Positions 21,228 through 34,353 are shown, counted from the first letter of the stretch. The stretch is 64,000 nucleotides of DNA from Eremomyces bilateralis CBS 781.70 (GCF_010015585.1 NW_022985097.1:124001-188000); one strand, 5' to 3'. Notes: a model not told the origin generated them from the letters alone. Translations and numbers: made by a program.

Positions 21228-23556
21228 CTAAGCCTCGACCGTAACCTCCTTTCCACCATCCACCCCCATCATATCCATACCCACACCTCCGAACTGCTCA
21301 ATCGCATCCTGCGCCCTAGGCATTCCAATCAGCACCGCCTTCTTCGGCACCGCCACCTCCTCAATCCTGAAGCACCCAAACGCAATGACCCGCGTCAAGT
21401 TCGGACAGGACCGGAAAATCCCCGCCATCACATACGAGTCCACCTCGCCGCAGAAGCTCAGGTCGATGTCTTCCAGGTTCGGATACGTCGAGCCGGTGCC
21501 GAACACCTCGCTGAACGCCGCCATCGAGATGTGCCGGCACGACGAGACGTTCAGCTTCCGTAGCGCGGAGCCGGAGTGTTTCATAAGTGCGATGAATCCC
21601 GCGGACGCGAGGCCGACCGCCTCTTCGTCCGGCCCTTCGGGCATGACGTAGTCGACGGATCGGGTGGAGTTCATGTCAATGAAGGATAGCGGGGGGTTCT
21701 TGCCGGTCCATTCGTTGAACATGGTGGCGATGCCTTCATCGGTTAGGTTTTCGGCGCTCGAGAGGCGCAGCTTGGAGAGGCGGGTGCAGTGGGAGGAGAT
21801 GGTGTTGAGGAGGGAGTTGGTCGCTTCGGGGATGTGGGCGAGGCAGAGGGTCTGGAGTCGAGCGCCGTGAGCGGCAATGATCGATTCAATGATTTCCGGA
21901 TCGGTGGGCTGGGTGAGATGGAGGCTAAGGTGTGCGAGCCGAGGCAAGTCCTTGAGATGCTTAAGTCCTTCATCAGTGATCTTACCGCAGAGCTCGAGTT
22001 TGAGCCTGGTGAGCTGCATACACCGCTTGGCGAGCACCTCCATGGTGCTGTCATCGAAAGAGGCGTTGAGCCAAGTGAGTTTGAGGGTCTCTAGATTGGG
22101 ACCGTGTTCGGTGAGGTAGGTGTTCCACATGTCCGTAGTGATGAGGTTTGCGGCGTAGAGTTTGAGGTGCTTGATGTGCCGCGCCTTTTCGAGCATGTAC
22201 TGGAGGTTTTGATCTTTCAGTTGACAGGCATTCCCAAAGGTGATATCCTCCATTTGCGGACACTCCATGAAAACCCGGTCGTAATTGTCTGTTTCGAGGT
22301 CTATGCCATGTTAGAAGCGAAGTGGGTTTGATTGCAATTCAGAGGAGACTTACAAGCCGCGTCATGGATCTCGATCTTCCTATTGTCGTTCCGAAGGAAC
22401 AAGTCCAGTGTCTCCGGCTTCAAGACCCGATTCTTGGTGAAGATATGGCTCAACTTTCGCAGCAAGGGATCCGAAATGTCCCCAAAGCCCTCAACGTCCT
22501 CTGCGTACCGAGCGATCTTCTCGATGGACAGCTGCACCAGGCTCTTCGCCCCGACCCCAATCCTGCCATCTAACTTCTCACTCTCCACCTTCCTCCTTCG
22601 CCTTCCAGTGACAGCCGGCTTTTGCGTCTTCTTCTTCGCCTTGGCCTCCTCACCTTTCAGTAACTTTCCACATGGCGCACAAAGCAATCCCCCATCCGAC
22701 CCCGTCTTGGAATATGGCGTGACTGTAAACCGCTTCCTACACTCCTCACAATTTTCCAACTGTCCCGGCAGCTTCTTGCCTTTCTTGTACATATCCCTGG
22801 CTAAGAAGTCGTCCGCGTCCTCAGATTCGGAGTCATCCTCGGATCCACGGGGCTTCTTCTTTCCTTTCCCTTTGCCTTTCCCGGCCTTTCCTTTCCCCTT
22901 ACCCTTCTTGCCTGTCCCCTTGCCTTTCACCGGAAGATCATCATCTTCATCGCTGGACTGAACTCTCGCCTTGCCTTTCCCTTTGTCCAATTTCCGCCTT
23001 TTGAGCGCCGGAACCGCATCCGAGTCGTCTTCCTCGGTATTAGGGATGACGATGGTGTCGTCTGCATTCTCCATTTCGAAGTCCGAATCACCATCCTTGC
23101 GCTTCGTGGAGGAGCGCCGGCGAGACGATGCTGGGGGAGCGGCCGACTCATCTTCCTCTTGGTGTTCGTCGCCCTCGGCGGGATCACCATCTTCCTCTCC
23201 TAGTTGCGTCGCTTGTTCGCGGCGGCGGATGAAGTCATCGCGGATACGGGCTGCGGAGATGTTGTTGGCCGCGAGAAAGTCGGTCAAGGCGGAGTGACTG
23301 AAGAAAGAATCCAATTAGCTGAGACTGAAGGGGAGATGATGTGGATATGACTTACGGGCCCCGGATGCGGTTATTCCCGCGTCGGTTCGACCTGTTTGAG
23401 TTCTTGTTAGCCTCAAACCATCAACTCCTAGTGTTGGAAGACGCTGATCGTGACATAGGGTTTATATGCCGGTATGGGTTGCAAGGTAATGAATCCACTG
23501 TTCGATCTTCTTGGTCGCAAACACGAGTCTCAGGGCTAGAGGGGACGAACTCACAT
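21228..23556 (-). CDS. rad7: Rad7, leucine-rich-repeat subunit for nucleotide excision repair
   Basis: Four coding exons, complement(21228-22300, 22354-23297, 23356-23391, 23555-23556), give 684 residues beginning MSNRRGNNRIRGPHSALTDF, the family's conserved N-terminus. The start codon itself is split: AT at 23556-23555, G at 23391, around a 163-nt intron (gtgagt...aaacag). After a charged, Lys/Gly-rich disordered segment (repeats of KGKGKG) comes a four-cysteine zinc motif (CEECRKRF ... LCAPCGKLL), then the conserved region GDISDPLLRKLSHIFTKNRV and a C-terminal series of leucine-rich repeats. Yeast Rad7 acts with Rad16 and Elc1 in global-genome repair of UV lesions and in a Cullin-type ubiquitin ligase, in the nucleus. 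Family assignment is firm. The split start is inferred from frames and splice sites. Confidence 0.92.
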
Positions 23557-24286
23557 CTTGCTCGCGTAGGCTCCTCCAGACGCCTTGTATTTGATCTATG
23601 CTGGAACGATTGACGGTAAAGAAGGAATGATCGTGGACAAGGAGCGAAGTGACAGAGCCGCAAAGGGAACTGAGCCTTTCAAGTTCAGTTTGAATCGGCG
23701 CATCGACTGAATTATTGGCTGCGCTGCCTAAAACCGCCGCCACTCGCAGCCTAAGGCCGCAAGGCACTTAAGATCGTCGCGTTTCAACACGCGATGAGTG
23801 ACGCGAACTCACGTGATCTATAAATCCAATGTAGAAGAGAAGCGGTGGAGATGGATTGATCACAGTCAACAGCTACGTAGGTTTCCTTGATCAAAGCTGC
23901 TGAAGAGACAGAAACGGAGATCAAAGTGTCTGAATTGATATAAATCGACATTTCGAAGGATATTGATACAGATAATATCTAGAATAGCTTGAATACAGGC
24001 CCCTCGGATGAACGAGAGATTTCGAAACGCCTCGCTTGCTGGGTCCATCCGTTTGTGTCCCGGTACCTGGTCTATTTGTTGCGTGATGCCGTGAAGAAAA
24101 TAAGGCATGCCAAAAAAAAGGGGGAAACATTATGCCTGTCTCGAGTTAGATGGGCTGGAGCGGCCGCAACAGGCAGGCAGGCCCCTAACTGGGACGGGTT
24201 GGTGCAAGTGTAGATACGGATGACGTGCCATCCGGATGTGGAAAGGGATGAGGCATGGCTGACGTCCAAACGCTCCTCGTTAACAA
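23557..24286. other. intergenic between RAD7 and the kinase gene
   Basis: It holds the promoter and 5' leader of RAD7 and the 3' flank of the kinase gene. Nothing else is recognised. Confidence 0.5.
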
Positions 24287-26657
24287 TCACCGATCAGGAT
24301 CTTGCATGTCCTCATCTTCGTCCTTCAACGTCGGACTCTCCAACTCCCCCAGTTCCCCCATCAACCTCACCTCCCCCGCTCGCCCCTCCATCATCTCCTC
24401 TTCCCCAATATATTCCCTCGTCAACCCGCCTTTCACGTCAATCCCACCGTGCACCCACTCCATCACCGCCACTTCATCCAGACTCAACCGCCCCCGACTC
24501 GCCTTCTTCAGCAGCGCCCCCACCACCCGCCTCGCCCCCCTCCACTGACCCTCCTCCGCTCCCTCCCCCCGCTCCACCCAATTCCCATCCTCGTCCCCAA
24601 ACCGCCACCAACCCCACTCGCACCGCGCGATCCGGTGCGCTGCCTTACTTCTGCCGCGTGATTTCCCACCGGCGGGCGGATCGAAGGGCAGGCGGCCTTC
24701 GATGAGAGTGTAGAGGACAACACCGGCGGCCCAGGCGTCGGTGGCGCGGCCGTCGTACGGTTGGCCGAGGAGGATTTCCGGGGCCGCGTAGTCTTCGGAG
24801 CCGCAGCGGGTGGTAAGGAAGGGGGAGTGGGGGGGCGAGGGAATGGAGCGGGAGAGGCCGAGGTCGGTGAGGGTGATGAGGGGGTAGGGGTGGGATGTGG
24901 GGGAGGGGAGGTGAGAGATGAAGGACGCGGGGTAGTTTAGGAGAATGTCTAAAGGGCGCATTAGCGGGTGGGAGGGACATGGGCGTGAAGGGGGACAACA
25001 CACTCTCTAACTTGATATCCCGATGTACAATCCACTTGCTGTGTAAATACCGCACCGCGCCCACCAGCTCCGCAAATATCCTCCGCGCCACCCCCCCCGT
25101 AAACACCTCCAGATTCTTGCTTGCCAACTCGAACAGGTCGCCCCCGGGACAGTACTCTAGCACCAACAACGCCTGCTTATCCCCCCGCTCCAGATCGAAC
25201 GCCCGCAAATTTACCAAGCTCGGATGCCGAATGCTCTTCAAGATCTCCACCTCCCGCTTCAACCCCAACTCCACCCGCTCCTCATCCGCCCCGCCCGCCG
25301 GCCCGTGTGCTACGATCTTCAGCGCCACCAACCGTCCCGGATCGTACCCCGGCTCCTCCGGCGCCCGCGGCGATACCGCCGTCGGCCCCGCCCTTTCCCG
25401 CCGCGCCCGCACATCCGCCGCCGCCTCGCTCGTCGCCAGCACCACCTTGCTGAACGTCCCCTGCCCCAGCGGCCGGATCGGCCGGTACGTGATCGGCTTC
25501 CGCTGCGGGCCCGCGTGGATCGTGAACGTCTCTCCCGCCGGCTCCGCCTCCTGCAGCGCGGGTTCCTCGCCGTCGGACTCGGTGACGGAGCGGTTGCTGG
25601 GTGGGGGGGTAGGGAGCGTGGGCGCGGGAGCGGGAGCGGAGGTGAATCCGCGCTTGTCGGCGAGGTAGGCCTCGCGCTGGAGGGCGCCTTGGGATGCGTC
25701 GATGGAGGAGCTCGATATGGTGACGTTTCGCGGGCGAGAATTGTGCAGCGGTTCGGGGACGTAGTCGCTGACGCTGCGACTTCGGCTATGGCCGGGGCTA
25801 GCCTCTCTCCGTGCTACGGTCGGGGTGCCGTGCGTCTCCACCGTGGTCGGCATGAGGCTCTGATATCCCTTTTTCTTCCGCGATGGCGATGATCGGGTGG
25901 GGAACGGGAGGTTCTTGCTATTTGCATGCGTCGAACTTGACGGTGCGGGATGGGTGGTCTCCATGGACGCGGCTGTGGCCTCCGTCCCTGGTACGATGGC
26001 GCTGGCGGAACCACGCGATCCGGGACGAGACCCTGACATCGTCATCGTCGCCGAGGCGCGGCGCCAGGGATTCGGCGACCCGGCCCCTTCTTCGCCGACG
26101 AGCGGGGAGGGCAGCGGAGTGATGTCGGTCATCGCATTGAGCGCGGGTGAGCTCAGCGACGAGCCCGGGGATGCGGAGTCGGCGAAGCTGCTGGCTGAGA
26201 AGGTGGGGCGGAGGTTCGGGCGGGAGGAGCTGGAGCGGAGGGGCATGGTGGAGGGGCGGTCGGGGGTTTCGAGGGGGTTCTCAAGAGGGGTGCTTTCGAT
26301 AATTGAGGGCGCGTTCGGGGTTGGCTGGCGGGAGGGGATCGTTATTGTTGCGGTGTCGGTTTTAAGATGAAGGTCGAGACCTGCGCCGAGAGGAGTGCGA
26401 GGCGAGCGGTTCGGGCCTATCGAGATGGCTGCAGTTGTGGTCGGTTGCTGCGATTGCGAGTCGGCGATAGTGTAGATTCGAGGGAGTATAGAGTTTTGCG
26501 AGGTTGCTTCCCGATTGGCAGCGGATATGGATACGGAGAGCGATGTGGGATGTTGGTCGACTTTTGAACTCTCGATCGGACGAGAGGTGGTGGTCTCGTC
26601 TGGAATGCGCGCTGCCTCGAATGCGGAATGTGACCCGAGGGCGGTAGGGTCTGCCAT
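24287..26657 (-). CDS. Ser/Thr protein kinase with long disordered N-terminus
   Basis: Two exons, complement(24287-24948, 25004-26657), give 771 residues. The intron 24949-25003 splits the catalytic loop, which is rebuilt as HRDIKLENILLN and so confirms the splice. Residues 1-390 are Ser/Thr/Pro-rich with many possible phosphosites. The kinase domain starts at 391: glycine loop LGQGTFSKV (397-405), VALKI lysine K447, EYCPGGDLFEL, HRD at 545-547, metal-binding motif DLG (580-582) in place of DFG, and activation segment CGSEDYAAPEILLG. An insertion of low complexity lies between the glycine loop and VALK. All catalytic residues are present, so it should be active. It belongs with the fungal CAMK/nutrient-permease-regulating kinases in general form; the precise orthologue is not clear to me. 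An acidic tail ends the protein. Confidence 0.88.
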
Positions 26658-27584
26658 GGTGATAAAAGGAGAAAATCAAATGCGTCGGATGGTCACAGTA
26701 ACAAAGGACCAAGTTGCAGGAGCTATTACCAGCACAAAATAAGTAGACACGAGCCGACGCCGGATTCGGAGGTGCTCCTCTCGCGCTCCAGGTTCAACCC
26801 GCTGGACGCTGCGGCGCTGGATCCTTTATGGCCAACAGGCCCAATATATGGTGAAGCTAAGGAGTTGAATAAAGTTGCTCTGCAAGGCGAAGGATGGAGG
26901 GAATGGTGTGGACATTATTATTAGATCTGAGGGAGTGTCGTTGAACCTGGCATGTTGAACCTGGCAAGTGAGGGCAGGGCCGCAGGAGACCTGGTGAGTC
27001 GACGATGGAGGATTTAAGGCTGGGAGCGCAGCTTAGCAGAGCTCCAGTCATCCACGCACCCAACGAACGTGAACGACATGGCAATTTGACAGGTCCCGCC
27101 CTTTTCAGCCACTACAAACCACCGACAAGTGAACGGGCCCAACCAGGGAAATGAAATACCGATAAGACTAACTGGCTTTTACTTTTTAGCTCTGCAGCAG
27201 GTTGAGGTTCCAGCCCTGCGGATTGCCGAGACGTGCAAATCACTCACAAATGAGGCCTCGCCAGTCCGTGTCACCGCTGTCACCAGTCAGGCAGTCAACA
27301 CTTATCACTTGCCTATCCTGCTATTTTAGTTGTCCATGTAACTAAAGAATCCACCGAGGCTAGAGCTCATGGTAGGCCAAATGCATGGATTGTACAGAGT
27401 ACGGATCAAAATGTCTATATCAAAACATCTATTGCGAGACCGGAACTGGAAAACCGAGGGTATATTCTTTATCATACAGCGAACCATAAAAGAGAAACTG
27501 TGTACAATTAATCTCACAACCCGTCCAACCTTAGCCATGTCTAACATGGCCAGCATATCTCGTACCAACACCTTTCGCAAGAGC
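26658..27584. other. intergenic, promoter side of the kinase gene
   Basis: Only short scattered frames are present. A near-repeat of tgttgaacctggca occurs at about 26941-26966. Confidence 0.5.
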
Positions 27585-29948
27585 TCACAAGAAACCTTCC
27601 CCACCCCATTGACCGCCGAACCAGAATCCATGAGATGGTCCGCCCCGTGGTCCCGCCGATCTCCCCTGACCGGCCGCCGAGGAGGGCAAGTTCGGAACCG
27701 CGCCCTTGAAATATCCCTTCTGCTTAAGCAGCTCGATCGCCTGCCGACAGTTACTCTCCATGGCGGCCGGTTGATTTTCGTTTCGTCGGGGATCCGTGAA
27801 CATGGGCACGTTCGGCAGCCCCGGATACTCCGCCGCCCACGCGGCCATCTTGCGGATCATGTGCTCGGCGCCGGCGCGACAATGGCGGTCGAAGACGTCC
27901 GCCCACAGACCGTCGGACTGTTGTTTGATGTTTCGCAGGCGGTCGAGAATGCCCCAGCGCACCGTCAGCCAGGTCACGTAATGGGCGTAGTCGTGGTAGC
28001 GGCCGGTCTCGCGCATCCCTTGGAAGGGGGTATTCTTGATGGGGTCGTCGCTGAAGATCATGCTCTGGATGGAGACCAGCACTTGGAGGAACGTGGAGGA
28101 TTGGGGGTTCCAGGGCTCGCCGGCGAACGTCCCTAATAGCGACAGACACACTACGCAACAGTCAGCGGAATGACCCAAGGAATGATATGCCACAGCAGCG
28201 ATGGATGAAGAGCTGGGGACGTACCTTTGCCATCTGCGTGAAGATTCGGATTGAAGCTCGCATGGCCTCCAGCGTTCGACCGGAAAATGACCATGGGATT
28301 GGTTCGTGGATAATCTCCCGGGAAGAAAACGTCGAACTCAAAGAAGCCACTGTCATACGGCGTATCCTCAGGCCCAATGATGGCGAATTTCATGAAATCG
28401 GGTCTCGATGAGGCATATCGGACAAAGATTCCCGGCGGAAGGGAGGTTTTTAAGTTGGCGATCTCTCCGACGATCCGCTTCATCCGCCCGGGCATCACGG
28501 CCTTGAGACCCCAAGCTTCGGAGGCGTAGTAATGGATATCGCGAATGGTTTCGTCCCGGACCGGCAATATGCAGTTATCCCGCTGCCACTTCAACCACTC
28601 TTGCTCGGGGGTCAACGACTTGCTCTTATCGCTCGTGCTAGAGGTGGCAGTCGATTTCATAAGGTCGGCCAGAGTGGCGATTTTCTGGCATATCGCTAGG
28701 GTCTGCTTGCCTTCCCCGTCCCGGTAGTGCGAACTTGCCGATCGGATGACATTGCCTTGCAGAATGATATTTTGCATCCGCTTGTCGATGGATTGGAGGA
28801 CATTCTCGTCATTTTTGCCCCGGTCCTTAAAAATGGCGCCTCCGCGCATGACATGCACGTTGAACAGACCATATCCTGGCTTTTTCTCGAGCCGCTCGAC
28901 GAAGATAACAGGTCTGGTCAAGGGGAGCGAGGTAAGCGCAGAGACAAAGTCGAAGATAACATTGTACATGTCGTGCTTCTCGGTAATGTCATCCAACGAG
29001 TCGTTCCGTAACAAGTCTCCGGTCTTGTCGATGAGAAAACTCGTAAGAAACATGGCTGGAAGTGCTAGGGGTGGAGAACGGTCGAAATCGCCTCTCAGTC
29101 CTTTCGAAGGATCTGGGAGAAGCTGTAGCAGAAGTTCCATTATCGGAGCAGCGATCTCATCGGTTGGGTCGAACTGCTCCTCAACCACCGTTCCCTCGGA
29201 TCTCGACATGCCCATCATCCACATTGCGTTGGAGCTGGGAGACCCCTCGTATCCGGTCCCAGCCCCTTGCCGCAGCCCACCATGCATCGCCAAATTCTGC
29301 CGCCGGATCCGCTCTTTAGCCTTCTGATTGCGCTGGCGGAGCGCGTATTCCTGATCGAATCGACACAGCGCCAGCCATATCAAATAGAGGCGGCCAAGGT
29401 CGCAGCACCAACTATACGCGTCGGTGTCGATGTAGACCACGCCGGTAATGCGGCCTAGAAACTGGTTGCCACACCCCATGCAGGTCAACGTCCTGCACGC
29501 GTCGGAGCACCGTAAGGTCGAGTTGACGTTCCCTGCATGGGTTAGCTGGCGTACATTCCCGGGCACCAGCATACTTACGTGGGCTTAATATCTCCATCGG
29601 GTTGATGGCTACGGGGAACACTTTCCGTTTGCACCTGACGCACCGAGGTTCGCGAATTTTCTTCGAGAAAGAAACAAGAGCTTCAAGACTCGCATCGATC
29701 GAGATGCTACGTCCCTCGCTCCGGGTTGGCTGGGAGCTGGTAGATGGATTTTGCCGGTCGATATTCATTTTCCGCATGTCTTGCTCTAGCTTATCCGGCG
29801 CTGAAGCCCTATCAAATGACCTTCTCGCTACTGCGGAGGACGACTCCGCTCTGGGAGCCGATGCGGAGCTTCCATGCCCTTCCTCCGTCGCTTCGGCATC
29901 AAATTGTGCCTGGAGTAGCTTTGCAAGTTCCAAATCGCCGTCAGCCAT
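27585..29948 (-). CDS. ubiquitin-conjugating (UBC) protein with N-terminal zinc finger, BIRC6/UBE2O-like fold class
   Basis: Three exons, complement(27585-28150, 28225-29532, 29579-29948), give 747 residues. An acidic/Ser-rich start is followed by a zinc-finger-like cysteine set (CVRCKRKVFP; then CSDAC and CMGCGNQF, residues about 103-144, partly rebuilt across the first intron). The C-terminal region is a long UBC fold: DFMKFAIIGPEDTPYDSG, FFEFDVFFPGDYP, FNPNLHADGK, then VCLSLLGTFAGEPWNP with the expected active-site Cys561 just after the second intron, and a helical tail with Gly-rich end. The wording of the UBC core (GPxDTPY, GKVCLSLLGT, W-P) is that of the giant BIRC6/UBE2O class more than of small E2s. 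It probably acts as a combined E2/E3 in ubiquitin transfer. Partners are not deducible. Confidence 0.87.
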
Positions 29949-30868
29949 GTTGTTAGGTCGGTCAACTTCCCCGGGGTAGGAGGAATAAAGGGGCTCCTAT
30001 AAAAGACGTGGAGAATTTGACAGAGCAGCAAGCCGGAAATAGAGGACACGCTCAATTATATTGCAAAACCATCTGAGTCATTGGGGAACTGGAAACGCAT
30101 GTCACCAATCGGTAGCTTGGGAGTTGAGAACCAGAGACGGTTGATGTGAATTTCAGGCTCATTGGCTAGGTGATTGCGCTGGCGAGAAGTTTAAGGGAAA
30201 CGCTCATAAATCAATGACAGTCGGTAAGGAAAGAGCGAAAACGAACCAAAAGGCCTGCAACACTTAGCTCAGGCTTCCAGGGGACGGATGGAACAATTCA
30301 TGTTGTTTGCTGAGTGCGAAATCAATAGACACCTGTACCGTAAATTCATCAAACAGCTCTGCCAGCCTACCAGCATCTAATAAGTCATAGATCGGAATTA
30401 AGTATAACTACAGGGTATTAGACAGACTTGGACTTTTACACGAACAAGCTCCATCAATACTACCAGTATTATTCTTGAAGTTGGTGGAGTTCGTGAAAGT
30501 TCCCATTCCATCGGATGTTGGAAGCTGACGTTCAGACGTTCAATAATGTAACAACATTCAACGTTGAAGGTTCAAAGTTGTTAGGTTCATAATTAGGATT
30601 TAGGTCATAGGTGATAGGTCATAGGTGATAGGTGAAGTCGCGCAACGCACGGACCTCAACATCAACCTCTGGCACGCGACGCTTTCCAAAAGGTTCATTT
30701 ATTCTGGAAGGTGTATTCCCATTTCCAGCAAGTTCTCCTATTGTGAAAGTTCTAGCTCTAATAGGCTTTGATTCCAGGCAAGGATCGTGCCTCATATTTC
30801 AAGGTCGAGGGTACATTGGAGGTGTTGGCTGAGTATGGTTGCGCATCGCGGTTCCCATTCTAAGCAAC
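29949..30868. other. divergent intergenic region between the UBC gene and pfs2
   Basis: It contains a small tandem repeat (TCATAGGTGATAGG twice) at about 30605-30632 and otherwise no supportable feature. It should hold both promoters. Confidence 0.5.
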
Positions 30869-32902
30869 ATGGATCGAGAGTTCCACCACCACCAAGGCCA
30901 AAGTGGTCATGAAGGCATGGGAATGGGTCGCGGTAGACCGAGGAGTAAGTCACCTTGCTTCCCGTTGTTCGTGTTCGGGAATAACTCTTTACAGGACCGG
31001 TAACCGATTATGGATCGACGTTGGTACAGTGGATGCGACATCGAGGCCCACGACATTCCAGGGCGCAATGCATGGAACAAGAGCGGCCAAGTGCTAGTTA
31101 TATCGTTGATGTACGGGATTGCCCTCCATAATAGCACTGGAAGATCCTTCTTTGGCTGACCGTCTCAAAGCTCCAACCTCCACATGCCCGACCTGCGAAA
31201 GCCGCCGATACGATCCCAGCCCGACATCTCCATACCTCCTTGAACAAGATCCGGCACCCGATCAATGTGGTGTTATGGACTCCGGAAGGCAGAAGGTTGT
31301 TGACGGCATCCTCAAGTGGGGAGTTTACGTTATGGAATGGCATGGGATTCAACTTCGAGACGATTATGCAGGTAATGATGGGCCGATGGTAGAGCACTGT
31401 TCCAATACTCACCGATCTGTTAGGCCCATGATAACGCGATCCGAGCGGCACAATATTCCCACAGCAATGACTGGCTGATATCAGCGGACCAGGACGGTAT
31501 CGTGAAGTACTGGCAACCCAACTTCAACAACGTGAAAGCCATCCAAGCCCATAATGAAGCGATCCGAGGGATGGCCATTGCGCCCACCGACTCCAAATTC
31601 GTCACCGCGGCGGATGATTCAACGTTGAAGATCTTCGACTTTGCGGGAGGGACGGAAGAATCGACGCTTACGGGCCATCAGTGGGAGCTACGGTGCGTGG
31701 ATTGGCATCCAACCAAGGGGCTGATTGTGTCGGGGTCGAAAGACCACACCGTGAAGTTATGGGACCCTAGAACGGGCCGGTGCTTGACCACGCTCATCGC
31801 ACATAAGAATCAGGTCTCGAAGACCGTGTTCGAGCCGACGCGCGGAGAGCTGCTAGCGACCAGTGGCCGCGATCATGTCATTCGGATCTTCGACTTGCGA
31901 ATGATGAGAGACGTGTTCCTTCTACGCGGGCATGAGAAAGATGTGACCTCCTTAGCATGGCACCCCGTCCATCGCAATCTTCTGTCATCGGGTGGAAATG
32001 ACGGCGCGCTGCACCATTACCTCCTTGACGAACCTAACTTGCCTGACGGCACGGCACCAACCACCTCACCCTACGACAACCCCGATCCCTCCAGCTCCCC
32101 TGCTCAAACCCTCTATCCCGCTCACTCGATGCCATATGCCCACGAATTCGCAGTGTGGACCTTGGCATGGCATCCACTCGGCCACATCCTCACCTCCGGG
32201 TCCAACGACCGCGTCACGCGCTTCTGGACGCGTCCTCGCCCCGGCGAGAAAATCTACCTCAGCGACCGCTACCATATCGGCCAATCCGCCGCCGAAGCCC
32301 AAGGCACCTACGATCGCCGCGACGGCCGCCGCCAGCTCCGCGAGGAAGAAGAGCAAGAAGCAGAAGACGAAGCCGACGGCCTCGTCGACCAGAAAATGCC
32401 CGCCCCGCAACCCGTCCTCCCGGGCCTCCCGGGCATCAGCATCAGTATGGGCACCGGCGCTAGCCCCCTGCCCCCCGGCATGGTCGGCCACCCCCCCGTC
32501 CCCCCTATCCTCCCCAGCACCGCCCCCTTCCCGCCGCCCCCACCCCCGAACCTCCCTGCCGGCAAGGTCCCCGATCTCTCCACGCTCATGGAGATGTTCG
32601 GCGGACAACTGCCGCCGATTCCGCCTCCAGGCGGTTTCCCGCCGCCCCCGCAGGGATTCCCGCCGCTACCGGCCGGGATGCCGCCGCCGCCGAATATGCT
32701 GCCGCCGGGGTTTCCCATGCCTGGATTTCCGCCGCCGCCGCCCATGGCGCTGCCGCAGCCGGGTGCGGGGTATCCGGTGGGTACGGGACCGGGTGTGGCG
32801 GAGGGGGAAAATGGGGGGGTGCGGAGGAGGACGCCGCTGCCAAGTCAGCAGGATAGCTTGAAAGAGGAGATGAAGAGGGGGAAGTTTCGGACGGCGAGAT
32901 GA
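30869..32902 (+). CDS. pfs2: Pfs2/WDR33-like polyadenylation factor subunit
   Basis: Four exons (30869-30944, 30995-31110, 31171-31371, 31424-32902) give 623 residues. The N-terminus [16 protein letters not shown] and the conserved lead-in [17 protein letters not shown] and [10 protein letters not shown] precede seven WD40 repeats (for example [60 protein letters not shown]). The C-terminal quarter is very rich in Pro and Gly ([22 protein letters not shown]). Pfs2 is the WD40 scaffold of the nuclear cleavage and polyadenylation factor, where it helps recognise the poly(A) signal and holds the endonuclease and poly(A) polymerase modules together. Each intron junction restores a family motif. 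The tail is GC-rich and its length varies between species. Confidence 0.93.
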
Positions 32903-34353
32903 AGTGGAGTGGGGAATGGAAACATCGGTTGAAAGGTGGAGTTCGAATCCAGCCGAAGAGGATGCTAAGATCGGCCATCTGAATGGTTTCGCGCTGACCG
33001 GAATGCGGCATCTCTCTCATTGATGCAGATGATCGCATTTGACGGCATTCGACGTGGTCTGGATTGAGTTAGCGAGGAACAATGTGCCATGAGATCCGAG
33101 ATGCCCGAACCTTTGGCGGTAGCATCCCTCTGTTGCAGCGGATGGCCGCAGCGTCGAAAGAGCCAGGGTATCTAACATGACAGAGGGAACGCGAGATCTG
33201 GGCCAGAATCGGCGCAATGGGAGAACATCAAGAAGTCACATCTGTACGATGAATTGTATGGTAGGTAGGTATGCCCATTAATATTCCGTCTCAGACGACG
33301 GGATGGTTTTCATCCTACCCTCAGCGTTGAATTGGTGATATCCGACAGGCGTGTACGGGGAGTTGGCGTATGCCGTTTTCCTTTCCGGTTCGCTGCATCG
33401 AAAGCGGTGATTGGGGGTCGTTTCCTGCTCAACGTTAGGGGTTTTGACAACCGTGAGTGAATCGTAAAGAGAAGGCTGCTGGATCTTGTTGCTTCTCGTC
33501 TTACTCACCGGATTTCAATGAGTCTATCACCTACAGGACTCACGGCACAGTACATAAGGTAGGTACAGCAGACGCTGCTCCTTCCTCCCTTCTCCGTTTG
33601 CTGTTCGGGATCGCGCTCTTTATAGAACACATGCATCCTCGCGTCAACCCATGGTTGCCACGTCTGACCGTGATAGATAGTCATGTGCAGTTAGACATCG
33701 CCGTCCAGGTCATACCTCGAATTTGTTCCATATTGAAACCACTCTTCAACTTTCCCGATTCTCCCCACTCAACACTGCTACTTGAATTCACTTCCTCATC
33801 GTATTATCTCTCAAGCCTCCAGTTACCCCATTCAATCCCGATTCCCATTCTAATTGAATCAGTCAGCTCTACTCACCACATGAGAGCATCGGGTTGAGGT
33901 AGTGGAATGAGGTCCTCGAGATCCCTTCATTCACTTCTGCTTTCCGCTACCCACATCATCGTTTCCTCTTCGTTTACGTCCACCTCCCACCACTCACCTC
34001 TTCCACACTTCGTGGATCTCCCTCCTCACTCCTGTCGAACGCGAGCATCATTCTAGAGACGGGAGCTCCAGCGCCGTTTCTCTAAGCACTCTCTAACAGC
34101 AGAAAGTGAGTTCAGCTTCTGACTCTAAACCATCACTCTCATATCATGATAACACCGCGTACCTATCCTTGCATCAATCAATAATACCGCCACCCGTCCA
34201 ACTTCTCCCTTACCCCAACACAGCTCACTGTCATCCTTCAGACTGACACCACTACTAGCCGAATTTTCGGAATGCTATCGGATCAATCAAAGATAGTTGA
34301 GACGTCAACTGACTGATACTAGTGAGCCTAACTTTGTCACTCTGATCTTCAAG
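32903..34353. other. intergenic, pyrimidine-rich leader region of the Stc1-domain gene
   Basis: From about 33550 to 34300 the + strand is rich in C and T, as in many fungal promoters and 5' leaders. A tRNA-T-loop-like GTTCGAATCCA at 32940 lacks the rest of a cloverleaf. Confidence 0.5.

Noticed and set aside
32930-32960. tRNA T-loop-like GTTCGAATCCA
   Set aside because: No matching stem, anticodon arm or A-box is found upstream.
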